A stretch of 64,000 nt of DNA from Limnohabitans sp. 103DPR2 (GTDB lineage Bacteria; Pseudomonadota; Gammaproteobacteria; Burkholderiales; Burkholderiaceae_C). The notes under the pieces are model-generated. The model did no database searches and was not told the origin of the DNA. It was given only the letters and a program-made list of their open reading frames with translations. The stretch spans positions 2,884,796-2,948,795 of the forward strand of contig NZ_CP011834.1 in NCBI RefSeq assembly GCF_001412575.1, in the 5' to 3' direction. Position 1 is the stretch's first letter. Each line of letters starts with the position of its first letter. The position numbers and the translations under genes were made by a program. This document shows positions 28,265-37,112 of the stretch, piece by piece.

Positions 28265-30310
28265 TCATCCCCAGAACTGATAAGGCATGCCGGCAGTGGC
28301 CAAGCCCACCACATCCACCATGGCTTTGTTCAACGCACTCTCTTGCGCATAAATGGCCATGGCCGTTGTATTCGAATAAGCGTTGGGGTCAATCACCAGG
28401 CCAGGCACATTGGACTGCAACAATTGCGCAACCGTTGCCTTCGAAGCTCCAGGACCCACGCGTGCATCCAGCGCCAGCAATGTCAAATCTTCGTAGCTCA
28501 TGTTGCGGTCAAAGTAGAACAGCCCAATGCCACGATAAGCCATGTTGGCCAAGCCTTCTTTGCCAAACACCGCGCCTAAAATTTTGACGGTGCGTCCAGC
28601 ACTTTCGTTGTCGGCAGAATCCAAAGCCCAAGCCGTGTCCGTAAAAAAGACACGCTCGGTGTTTTGCAATTCCACGCTGCCCAATGTGTTGTTGACTGCC
28701 GCGACATTCCAAAATCCAGCGCTAGTGTCTTTTGCAATCTTGAACTCATTTGAAGATTTCCAAATGCGCAACAAGTCGAGACCAGCGCCACCGTCCACAA
28801 TGTCGTTGCCCCCCACAAATGTGAAGGCGTTGTTTTGCTGATTGCCGATGATCACGTCGTCAAAAGCTGTACTGATCACGCCTTCAAGAAAGCTGCCGGC
28901 AGCAATGGAGACGTTGTTGAATTGCCGAGTACCGTCAACATCAAGACCAATGGAACTTGATTTCCCAGGACGCAGATCAATGTTGGCAGAGATGCTGACT
29001 GATGATGCGTCCAAAGTGTCTACACCGCCATCGTCAACGATCACCGTGCTGCCAGAGGTGTCCGTCAATTGATAAGTATTGTCAGCAGTGGCATAAGCTT
29101 TTGAGCCATAAAGGTAGCGCAAAGCTTGAAGGTCAAAATTACCAAACCAAGATGGCCATACGCCATTGTTGGTTGCGGCATTCACATCCAACATCACCGT
29201 GTTGCTGGTCGTCGAGAACGCGTTCAACAAAACGGTAGCGCCGGACCTGTCCGATTCGGTTAAGGGGTGTTGCAATCCAAGAGCATGACCCAATTCGTGC
29301 AACAACACGTAATAGCCTTCTTGGCCAGGACGCATCAAAGCAACAGTTTCTTGGTCTAACCACACATCGCCGGCGCGCGCGTCTCCCTTGAATTCATCAG
29401 GGATGAACGAATAGCCACGCGTATTAGACTGCTGATTGACACCCAGCCTAATTTGTCCCGCATCACCCATCACTTCTGAAAATGCCAAACCTGTTTGATT
29501 TTGGAGAACAGCAAATAAATCACGAATAGTTTGTTTCTGAGTATCTGTGAAAGCCGTAAAGCCCACACCACCTTCACCGCCGGAAGAAGGTGCTTGAGAC
29601 AAGAAGCTGTACGTCACTGAGACTGGATTGCCAATTGCACCAGTTTGCCACCCCTTGTAGTTGCGCAACAAAGTCTCTTGGCCAATTTTTGATGTTTCAA
29701 TCAGAGACATCAGGTCATAGGTTTTACTTGTATTCTTATCGTGATCCCACGAATTGAAAACTTCAATGTTTCTCAACTCATACAAAAACCCAGGTGAATT
29801 AGATTGGTAAACAATCACTTTTCTGGCGTCAGCTGACACCTGCACCATCACTTCACCTTGATTTTGATTTGAATTTAAACCCAAGGTCACCTGGTCATTA
29901 CCACCACGACCATCAATCAGAATCAAGCCCTTTTGGCCGTTCTTAAAATTCCAAGTCCAAGGGCTCATCCAAAATGCATCGTCCCCCGATGAACCGTACC
30001 CCTGATCGCCGTCTTGTTTAAAACCATGCACTTGATGCACATTGATCAATGTGTCGCGCGTGCCAAATCCATCGAGGGCATAGCCAGCTTCCATGTCAAC
30101 ATAAATGGGATTAGAAGAAGACCAATACCACACTGTGGCATCCCACCTACCAAAATCGGCAGGGACAGTGATCTTGTCATTGCCAGGGCCGCCTTGACCC
30201 GTGCCGCCCTTTTCAAAGGTGATTTCGTCGTCACCCTCCAGCGCGTCATAGTTCTCACCCTTTTTGACGGTGTAAAAGTCTTTACCTGCTGTGCCTTTAA
30301 CGTCTGCCAT
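28265..30310 (-). CDS. M10 (serralysin-like) metalloprotease, probable type I secretion substrate
   Basis: This 681-residue protein lacks an N-terminal signal peptide, as expected for type I export. Residues ~1-200 are an unusual N-terminal region with GDD-rich RTX-like segments. The zinc site HELGHALGLQH (residues 338-348) defines the metzincin protease domain, with a Met-turn candidate in NTVMLDV. RTX-type repeats follow (FDDVIIGNQQNNAF, GGNDIVDGGAGLD). The last ~130 residues (from ALDSADNESAGRT) are a DUF4214-like domain shared with the gene at 33321-34199. It lies after the DUF1800/DUF1501 pair on the same strand. Confidence 0.85.
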   Translation of the reverse strand: MADVKGTAGKDFYTVKKGENYDALEGDDEITFEKGGTGQGGPGNDKITVPADFGRWDATVWYWSSSNPIYVDMEAGYALDGFGTRDTLINVHQVHGFKQDGDQGYGSSGDDAFWMSPWTWNFKNGQKGLILIDGRGGNDQVTLGLNSNQNQGEVMVQVSADARKVIVYQSNSPGFLYELRNIEVFNSWDHDKNTSKTYDLMSLIETSKIGQETLLRNYKGWQTGAIGNPVSVTYSFLSQAPSSGGEGGVGFTAFTDTQKQTIRDLFAVLQNQTGLAFSEVMGDAGQIRLGVNQQSNTRGYSFIPDEFKGDARAGDVWLDQETVALMRPGQEGYYVLLHELGHALGLQHPLTESDRSGATVLLNAFSTTSNTVMLDVNAATNNGVWPSWFGNFDLQALRYLYGSKAYATADNTYQLTDTSGSTVIVDDGGVDTLDASSVSISANIDLRPGKSSSIGLDVDGTRQFNNVSIAAGSFLEGVISTAFDDVIIGNQQNNAFTFVGGNDIVDGGAGLDLLRIWKSSNEFKIAKDTSAGFWNVAAVNNTLGSVELQNTERVFFTDTAWALDSADNESAGRTVKILGAVFGKEGLANMAYRGIGLFYFDRNMSYEDLTLLALDARVGPGASKATVAQLLQSNVPGLVIDPNAYSNTTAMAIYAQESALNKAMVDVVGLATAGMPYQFWG

Positions 30311-30328
30311 TGCTTTTCCTTCGAATTC

Positions 30329-31681
30329 TTAAACAAAACCAATGGTTCGTTGCGCAAAATTGGCCAAGTTGGGCATTACCGCCAAGGCTTGAGCAGGCGT
30401 TAAACCCAACCACCCAACCAAGTCGGCCATGAATTGATCTGATGAGAATTGTGGTAGCCATTGGCCCCGATAGGGCTGCCACAGAGAAGCATCGTCGACA
30501 CCTCCTGTTTGCAAAGTCGGGAAGGTATTGCCATAGACCACACCGCCTTTGATGGGGCCACCCATTGCAAACCAATGATTACCCCAAGCGTGATCAGAGC
30601 CACCACCGGCAGCAGGATCCAGCGTTCTTCCAAACTCACTCATCACCACGGTGATGACATCGTTGTTCATGCCATAGGCTTGAATGGATTTATCGAAGGC
30701 TACCAGGCTATTGGTGACATCGCCTATGCGAGTTTCCAAACCAGGGTTGTTCATGTTCGTGGACAGTTGGTCGGTGTGGGTGTCATACCCTCCGTCTTGC
30801 ACCAAGTAAATTTGTCGGCGTGCACCTGACTGTTTGGCAAAGGCTAAGTTGCGTGCCAAGTAACGTAAATCGCGACCAATTTGCACGTCTGCGAAATTAC
30901 CGGCTGGCTCGGCCCCATAACTTTGCCCCTGCGCAAACAGCACTGTGTCCGAGTATGCTGAGCGAAGGCTTCTAGAAAACTCGGTGTCGTAAACATTGCC
31001 AGACTGCAAGCGACTGGCCCACTCCACCCTTTGACGCGCAACGCTTGTTGGATCTGCAAGATCTGCCATACCCCAACGAGCACCACTGCCACTGTTGGCC
31101 AAACTCAAGGAAGTGCTTCGACCAACCACTGCCGTGTAATCGCGTGCCATGGCCACCAAGGGCTGAAAGTTTTTCATGTCGCTGGTCATGGCGTCCATGG
31201 TGCGGCCACCCCAACCACTGGTGTCTTCTTCACCCATCCAGCCTTGTACCCATTGCTCCTGTTCTGCATGAGAACCTAAAAAAGGAGGCAACTTGACGCT
31301 GTTGTTTTTCAGTTGTGCCATGGTGGTAGGTTGCACCAATGCACCAGCATTGGCGATCACGGCTACGCGCTTTTGCTCAAACAAATCGGCAAAGGCTCGG
31401 TTGGCTGGCGACAGCCCAAATTTGTGGCCAATGTGCGAACCCGACAAGCTCACAAAGCTGTCTTTGGGCAATGCCAACGAAGGCCGCGCTTTGGCATAGT
31501 CGTTGTAGGCACCGTCCAGCGGAACCAAGACATTGTTACCGTCGTATCCGCCTGACAAAAAAACCACCACCAAAGCTTTGTAATCAGCAGCTTGGACATT
31601 CTTGACAGTGGCCAAAGTCGAGGCAATACCTGCCAGTGATACAGCACCTGCATGCGCTAGGAAATCTCTGCGATTGATCAT
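30329..31681 (-). CDS. DUF1501 family protein (Tat-exported)
   Basis: This 450-residue protein has a twin-arginine signal (INRRDFLAHAG) and the DUF1501 fold, related to sulfatase/alkaline phosphatase-like proteins: VVVFLSGGYDGNN near the start, then DGGYDTHTDQL and VMSEFGRTLDPAAGGGSDHAWG, which supply likely metal ligands. Biological role is unknown. DUF1501 genes are almost always paired with DUF1800 genes, and here the start overlaps the DUF1800 stop as ATGA. Confidence 0.9.
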   Translation of the reverse strand: MINRRDFLAHAGAVSLAGIASTLATVKNVQAADYKALVVVFLSGGYDGNNVLVPLDGAYNDYAKARPSLALPKDSFVSLSGSHIGHKFGLSPANRAFADLFEQKRVAVIANAGALVQPTTMAQLKNNSVKLPPFLGSHAEQEQWVQGWMGEEDTSGWGGRTMDAMTSDMKNFQPLVAMARDYTAVVGRSTSLSLANSGSGARWGMADLADPTSVARQRVEWASRLQSGNVYDTEFSRSLRSAYSDTVLFAQGQSYGAEPAGNFADVQIGRDLRYLARNLAFAKQSGARRQIYLVQDGGYDTHTDQLSTNMNNPGLETRIGDVTNSLVAFDKSIQAYGMNNDVITVVMSEFGRTLDPAAGGGSDHAWGNHWFAMGGPIKGGVVYGNTFPTLQTGGVDDASLWQPYRGQWLPQFSSDQFMADLVGWLGLTPAQALAVMPNLANFAQRTIGFV

Positions 31682-33294
31682 TTTGAAACTCCAAAAGCGG
31701 GGGTCACTGCAGCCATGTCCAACATCGAACCCATGAGCGACAAACCTTGATTTCGATTCCAGTAATTCTTGTGTGCATCGATGAAGCTCTTGCCCACACT
31801 GGCCGATAAAGCACCACGGAAATAACGCTCGCTCATCAAATCCACCAACTTTTCATCAGACACAGCCTGCGCAGCCTTGAATGTTGCAACATCACAACCA
31901 GCTTCATTCAAAGTTGTTTCATTTTGAAATGCCCAATTGAAGAAACTCATGCGACTTGAAAATTCCATAGAGTTCAACATCTTTTGTTCAGGCGCCAAAA
32001 CATTGGTGCCCTGTGTTCGGTGATTTGGCGGGTAAAAATTGAACACTGAATACGCATTGAAAGGCGTTTGATTGCGACTTGAAATAACCTGATTAGGACG
32101 ATTGGTTTCTCGCACAGCCACTTTGCATCCCAAGCCCCTGAAGCCCGATGTGTAAATCAGCAGCGGATCTTTGATGCGTCCAAAGTTTGCGGGCGACTTG
32201 CCATACACATCACCCGTCCTAGCTTCTGGGTCCATCAAAATAGCAGTGATCACCTTTCCAAGGTTGCCATTGGTGTCTCTGAACACAGTAGCCACCCGTT
32301 GCAAATAGGCCGGCGATGGATCGCTGGTGGTCATCCCCTGTATCAGACGCAAAGAAACAAATGGGGCTGTATTTGGATGAGTTACCAAAATTTCAACAAG
32401 ACTGTCCAAATCTTTTTCAATAGATTGGCCCGCTGGAATAGTTTTACCCAAAAAAGTTTTACTGCCCGTATCGTGCCTGTTGGTGTCACCGATCATCGGC
32501 TTGTCGTAGTTTGCCCAATTGCGGTTGGTGTTGAGATTGGTGGGATTGGGCACAAAGTTCCAGCCCGTCAATGCACGGGTGATTTCAATCACATCTTTCT
32601 GAGAATAGGTTTCAAGTATCTTTCCACTTGCGTCACGCTTTGGGGTTCCATCCAAATTCAATTGAACCAAGCCCACCGAAAACAACTGCATCAGTTCTCG
32701 ACCATAGTTTTCATTGAGTTGCCACTTTGTGTTTTGACCGTTGTCCAAGTAACTTCCCATGGCGGGGTTTCGACTTAAACTTTTCAACAAATCACCATAC
32801 TGACCAAACGCGTTGGTCTGTAGCATGTTGAAGAACTCCAGCGCGCCAAACTCAGCAACTTTGCGGGTTGAGATCACCAAAAAATTAGAGAGTGTCCACA
32901 TCGTCTTGATGCGCAATTGATCCTCACCCCCAATCAAGGTATTGAACAAATTGAGGTAATAAAAATCACGCATGCGGTCGCCAGCAGGCTTGTCCAGTTG
33001 ATCGTCGTAGTTCTGCATGCTGACAGGCGTCAGAATCTTGGTAGGTGTCATGCTCATTTGTGAAGCAATCCATGTCTGCATACCCTGCGCCTTGACCTGC
33101 GCCACCGATGCAGGCGATGGCCCCATGGCTGCCTGCTCCAAAAAGCGCGAAGCCGCATAGTGCGTCACTGCAGTAGGTGCGCTCACTGCACTAACTTGTC
33201 CCGACAAATTGGCTGTACCCGCTACATCTTGCCCGCCACAACCTGCCAAGAACAATGCCATGCCGGTGCACAGCCAAGATAACTTCAATTTCAT
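31678..33294 (-). CDS. DUF1800 family lipoprotein
   Basis: This protein of about 538 residues carries a lipoprotein signal (LFLAGCGG) and the DUF1800 core: RFLEQAAMGPS, WQLNENYGRELMQLFSVG, and VEILVTHPNTAPFVSLRLIQG. The function of the family is unknown; it always travels with DUF1501. I chose the ATG at 33294 because GGAAGAG lies just upstream and the signal peptide begins there. The gene sits between two probable type I substrates. Confidence 0.9.
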   Translation of the reverse strand: MKLKLSWLCTGMALFLAGCGGQDVAGTANLSGQVSAVSAPTAVTHYAASRFLEQAAMGPSPASVAQVKAQGMQTWIASQMSMTPTKILTPVSMQNYDDQLDKPAGDRMRDFYYLNLFNTLIGGEDQLRIKTMWTLSNFLVISTRKVAEFGALEFFNMLQTNAFGQYGDLLKSLSRNPAMGSYLDNGQNTKWQLNENYGRELMQLFSVGLVQLNLDGTPKRDASGKILETYSQKDVIEITRALTGWNFVPNPTNLNTNRNWANYDKPMIGDTNRHDTGSKTFLGKTIPAGQSIEKDLDSLVEILVTHPNTAPFVSLRLIQGMTTSDPSPAYLQRVATVFRDTNGNLGKVITAILMDPEARTGDVYGKSPANFGRIKDPLLIYTSGFRGLGCKVAVRETNRPNQVISSRNQTPFNAYSVFNFYPPNHRTQGTNVLAPEQKMLNSMEFSSRMSFFNWAFQNETTLNEAGCDVATFKAAQAVSDEKLVDLMSERYFRGALSASVGKSFIDAHKNYWNRNQGLSLMGSMLDMAAVTPAFGVSK

Positions 33295-33320
33295 ATCGCT
33301 CTTCCTTGTCTTTGCCAAGC

Positions 33321-34199
33321 TCAGCCTGGCATTTGAAACGCCAAGCCTGTTGTCGCCAAACCTGTTAATTGCGGTGTGATGGGGTTCAAAGTAAGTTCAG
33401 ATGCAAACACCGCCAAACTGTCAGCGGTATACGCACCACTGGCAATCCATCCCACATACTTGTCTTTTTCACTTTGAACGGGCAACACGCCGGTTAAGCG
33501 CTCGTACACAAACGACACCACTTTTTCTGGATTGCCAGCATCGCTGCCCAAACGAATCTTCAGTGCTTCATGCATCAATTGCGCGGCACTGAATTGCTTG
33601 TTGTCTAAATAATCCAAGCAAATACCAACGTACGCTGGCACATTCACAGCGTCTGTTCCAAATACCAAAGAAAGTGTTTTGGCAGCAACGCCTGCACGAC
33701 CGTCCAAGTCAAAAGCCAAACCCTTGTCGGCAAATTGCAGTCGTTCAATGTTGAGCAACCAATCGGTGCCTTCAGAATAATTGGCACTGCCCACATCCAT
33801 GCCATTCACGCCTGGCGTGATGACGTAATTGGAAATGGCTTTGTCATAGACCACGGTGTCGATGCCGGGGCCGCCATCAAAATTGTCTTTGCTCGGTGTG
33901 TTGATGTAGCGGTCCGCAATTTCCAAGGACACCACTTTGTCCGAAAACTCTACCGCCTCCACATTGCGAAGCACAAGTTTGTCAGAACGAGACGCACCCG
34001 ACACCGCATCCAAATAAGTGGTGCCCTGCGTGGTGGTCAGTTTGAATTTAGAAGCCGGCCAAAACACATAGACCGTGTCGAAGCCTTTTTTGCCGTCGAT
34101 GTAATCGGAGCCACCTAGCGGACGAATGTAGTCGTCCAGATCGGTGCCATTGATGACTTCCGATCCCGTGCTTAACTTTCCGACAATCTCATTGAGCAA
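33321..34199 (-). CDS. RTX-like secreted protein with DUF4214-like C-terminal domain
   Basis: This protein of about 292 residues has no signal peptide. Its N-terminal half has GTDLDDYIRPLGGSDYIDG and NFDGGPGIDTVVYD segments, degenerate calcium-binding RTX turns. The C-terminal ~130 residues (LAFDLDGRAG to the end) resemble the C-terminus of the M10 protease and DUF4214 surface proteins. I place the start at a TTG (34199) preceded by AGGA at good spacing; another TTG at 34229 is possible. It heads the operon with DUF1800, DUF1501 and the protease. Confidence 0.7.
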   Translation of the reverse strand: MLNEIVGKLSTGSEVINGTDLDDYIRPLGGSDYIDGKKGFDTVYVFWPASKFKLTTTQGTTYLDAVSGASRSDKLVLRNVEAVEFSDKVVSLEIADRYINTPSKDNFDGGPGIDTVVYDKAISNYVITPGVNGMDVGSANYSEGTDWLLNIERLQFADKGLAFDLDGRAGVAAKTLSLVFGTDAVNVPAYVGICLDYLDNKQFSAAQLMHEALKIRLGSDAGNPEKVVSFVYERLTGVLPVQSEKDKYVGWIASGAYTADSLAVFASELTLNPITPQLTGLATTGLAFQMPG

Positions 34200-34277
34200 T
34201 GGTTTTCCTAGGCTAGGAGAAAAACCCAAACTCTACCTGAAATAGGCTGTTTATTTATGAAAAATATAAGGAACTAG

Positions 34278-34295
34278 GGGCATTTCCCAATGCCC
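34278..34295 (-). terminator. Possible terminator after tolC
   Basis: GGGCATT and AATGCCC form a 7-bp stem between the type I secretion operon and the next operon. The T-rich tract on the minus strand (TTCCTTATATTTTT) follows after a few bases. Confidence 0.4.
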
Positions 34296-34348
34296 TTCTA
34301 CGCCCCATCAAGCGCTTTGAACGCTAAAGCCCAGCAGGCTGAATTGCC

Positions 34349-35707
34349 TCAGTTGCCCGCCAAGCTGGCGTTCACCTGCTCCACCGACGTCAAAGCATCA
34401 TCACCCACCAGGGACGCCAAGCGCACCTTAGAGAGCAAGAACACCATGCGAGCTTGCGCCAAATCACGCAAAGCCAGGGTGTATTGCTGCTGCGCGTTCA
34501 ACACATCCAATTGGGTCCGGGAGCCGGCCTTCAAGGACATTTGGGTGGATTTCATCATTTGCTCAGCCGAACGCGCAGCTTGCTCGAGTGCTCGCACGCG
34601 CAAGATGCCTTCGGTCACACCGCGGTATTCCTTGTGCACGCGTACACCCAAGTCGCGGCGCAAGGCTTCCAGCGTTTCTTCGGCACGCGTTTGTTCGGCA
34701 ACGGCTTGGCGAATGGTGGAGTTCACATAACCGCCAGAGTACAACGGAATGTTCAGCTGTAAGCCAATGGTTTTATTTTCGTACCGAGAATTCACGCGGG
34801 TGATGTTTTCACTGCCGCTGTTGGACCACTGGGCCACAGCATCCAAGGTGGGCAAATGACCCGCTTGGGCTTTGCTGACTTCACGACGCGCCGCGTCTAA
34901 GCGAGCTTGCATGACTTTGATTTCAGGGCTGGCTTCTTCGGCTTTGCGGGTCCAGTCATCCAAGTTGGCCGGCTCGGGCATGCTCAATTGAAGGGCTGCC
35001 ACATTCAGTTTGGCAATTTGAGTCACGGGCTGATTGATCAAGGTTTCCAATTGACGGCGTGTCAGCTCTTGGTTTTGGCGCGCTTCCAATTCTTGCGCTT
35101 TGGCCATGTCCAAACGGGCCTTGGCATCGTCCACGTCGGTGCGAGTGCCTGAACCTGCAGCCAAGCCTTTTTGTGCAGCGTCGACCAAAGCCGTGTAGGT
35201 TTTGATTTGCGCTTGCACCAGCTCCAACTGCTCGTCGGCCATCAGGGTTTCAAAGTAAGCCCCGGCCACACGCACCACCAGGTTTTGCAAATCGCGGTCG
35301 AGGTTGGCTTCGGCTTCTTCCACCACCGATTTGGCTTGTTGAAACTGCAACCAGCGTTGCATGTTCATCAGCGGTTGGCGCAATTGCACCGTGCGGTTGT
35401 CACTGAAGTATTTGTCGTTGGTGGTTACTGGCGTGCCCAAAATATTGGGTGCCGTGGTGTTAAGGTCGTTGCTGTTGCGACCCGCACTGGCAGAAACCTG
35501 TGGCAACAAACCCGCACGGGCTTGAGGCAAACGCTCACGGCCAGAATCGGCCGCAGCGCGAGAGGCGCGAATGACAGAGTCTTGCATCAAAGCAGCTTCG
35601 TAAACCTGCTTTAAATCCATCACATTGGACTGCGCCCAAGAGGCCAGTGCCGCGCAAGACAGCGCGCATGCGAGCGCCGACTTTGCAAAAAACAAGTGCA
35701 ATTTCAT
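34349..35707 (-). CDS. TolC family outer membrane channel of type I secretion
   Basis: This 452-residue protein has a signal peptide ending near SWAQS and the TolC duplication of coiled-coil helices and strands (LKQVYEAALMQDSVIRASR, then PEIKVMQARLDAARREVSKAQ). Such channels form the outer-membrane exit duct. The ATG at 35707 overlaps the hlyD-like stop (TGATG), placing it last in the exporter operon. It probably serves the ABC exporters encoded upstream. Confidence 0.92.
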   Translation of the reverse strand: MKLHLFFAKSALACALSCAALASWAQSNVMDLKQVYEAALMQDSVIRASRAAADSGRERLPQARAGLLPQVSASAGRNSNDLNTTAPNILGTPVTTNDKYFSDNRTVQLRQPLMNMQRWLQFQQAKSVVEEAEANLDRDLQNLVVRVAGAYFETLMADEQLELVQAQIKTYTALVDAAQKGLAAGSGTRTDVDDAKARLDMAKAQELEARQNQELTRRQLETLINQPVTQIAKLNVAALQLSMPEPANLDDWTRKAEEASPEIKVMQARLDAARREVSKAQAGHLPTLDAVAQWSNSGSENITRVNSRYENKTIGLQLNIPLYSGGYVNSTIRQAVAEQTRAEETLEALRRDLGVRVHKEYRGVTEGILRVRALEQAARSAEQMMKSTQMSLKAGSRTQLDVLNAQQQYTLALRDLAQARMVFLLSKVRLASLVGDDALTSVEQVNASLAGN

Positions 35708-37083
35708 CACTCTTCCTTCAAAGAAGCGGCCATGCGCTTGGTCAGGGGGTGCAGCAAGTAAGTCAACAAGGAACGCTCACCTGTTTTGATCACAATCTCG
35801 GCAGGCATGCCGGGCTGCATCTGGCGTGAGCCCAAGGTTTTCATGCCAGAAGGTGTTACTTGTACACGGGCCAAGTAATACGCAAACTGGGGCTGCTGCG
35901 GATCGCTCAGCAAGTCACCCGACACCGACATCACTTTGCCTTCCACCACCAACTGGGGTGAATGCGCGAAGGAATTGAAGCGAATGTCGGCCGACAAACC
36001 GGTGTTCACTTTGTCAATCAAGTGCGGCGGAATGTGCGCTTCCAAAAGCAAGGTTTGGTTCTCTGGCACCACATCCAACAGTTTCTGGCCAGGCTGCAGC
36101 ACCGCGCCCACGGTTTGCACAGTCAGGCCCACCACTTGGCCACTGGCGGGTGCTTTGATTTCCATGCGGTCCAAATCAGCGGTGACCGCCACATATTTTT
36201 CTGCGTCGGATTGAACTTCACGCGTCACATCGGCCAACTGCGTTTCAATTTCTTTACGGTACTCTTGTTTGCGGGCCAAGGCACGTTGTGTCAGTTCAGC
36301 CACTTGGCGTGACACGCGCATGCTGTTACCGGTCAGGTCGGCAATGGCCGCATTGGACTCGGCCACCATGCGCTCCAGTTCCAACTGACGATTGCGAGGT
36401 GCGTAGCCCTCTTTCACCATGCCGCGGGTGTTGGTGAGTTCTTCAGTCAGCAAAGCCAACTGACTGCGGCGCTGAACCAAAATGTTTTGATAAGAATTCA
36501 ACTGCTCTTTCAGGCCTTGAATGCTTTCTTCAATGCCCTGCAAATCGGCCGCCAATGCCGCACGACGCGCTTGAATCAACTGCTGCTGTGTGGTCACTTG
36601 TTGCTTGATCAGCGGATCGTTCATGGCCGCTTTGACGTCCGGATGAAAATCAATCACATCACGGCCGGCTTGCTCTGCAAACAAGCGGCTTTGCATGGCA
36701 CGGTAGCCCAAGTAACGTTGGCGCACGGCTTCGTAGTTGGCCTTGGCCACCGCACCGTCTAAGCGCAGCATGGGCTGGCCCTCTTTCACTTGTTGGCCTT
36801 CTTGCACCAGCACTTCTTTCACAATGCCACCCGACAAATGCTGCACCGTTTTGCGCTTGGTGTCCAAGGTCACCATGCCTTGCGTGGGCACGCCTTCGTC
36901 TAGGGGTGCAAAGCCTGCCCACAGCAAGAAGCCGCCAAAGCCCACCGCCAACACCAGCAAGCCAGTGCGTGCCACGGCACGTGTGTCGGAGGATGCGCGC
37001 GGTGCGCCGTCGTCGTTAGAAGTCACCACTTGCGCATCTTGCACAAATGATTTCAAAGATGGGTTCAAGTTTGGTTTGGCCAT
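35707..37083 (-). CDS. HlyD family periplasmic adaptor of type I secretion
   Basis: This 458-residue protein is the membrane-fusion subunit linking the ABC exporter to TolC. A single membrane segment lies around residues 41-60, followed by a barrel-sandwich/lipoyl half-motif (GGIVKEVLVQEGQQVKEGQ), long coiled coils, and the second half-motif (IKAPASGQVVGLTVQTVG). It is the PrtE/AprE-like type. It lies 29 bases after the ABC gene and overlaps tolC. Confidence 0.93.
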   Translation of the reverse strand: MAKPNLNPSLKSFVQDAQVVTSNDDGAPRASSDTRAVARTGLLVLAVGFGGFLLWAGFAPLDEGVPTQGMVTLDTKRKTVQHLSGGIVKEVLVQEGQQVKEGQPMLRLDGAVAKANYEAVRQRYLGYRAMQSRLFAEQAGRDVIDFHPDVKAAMNDPLIKQQVTTQQQLIQARRAALAADLQGIEESIQGLKEQLNSYQNILVQRRSQLALLTEELTNTRGMVKEGYAPRNRQLELERMVAESNAAIADLTGNSMRVSRQVAELTQRALARKQEYRKEIETQLADVTREVQSDAEKYVAVTADLDRMEIKAPASGQVVGLTVQTVGAVLQPGQKLLDVVPENQTLLLEAHIPPHLIDKVNTGLSADIRFNSFAHSPQLVVEGKVMSVSGDLLSDPQQPQFAYYLARVQVTPSGMKTLGSRQMQPGMPAEIVIKTGERSLLTYLLHPLTKRMAASLKEE

Positions 37084-37112
37084 GACAGTCTCGATTTAAG
37101 TGTCAAACAATA

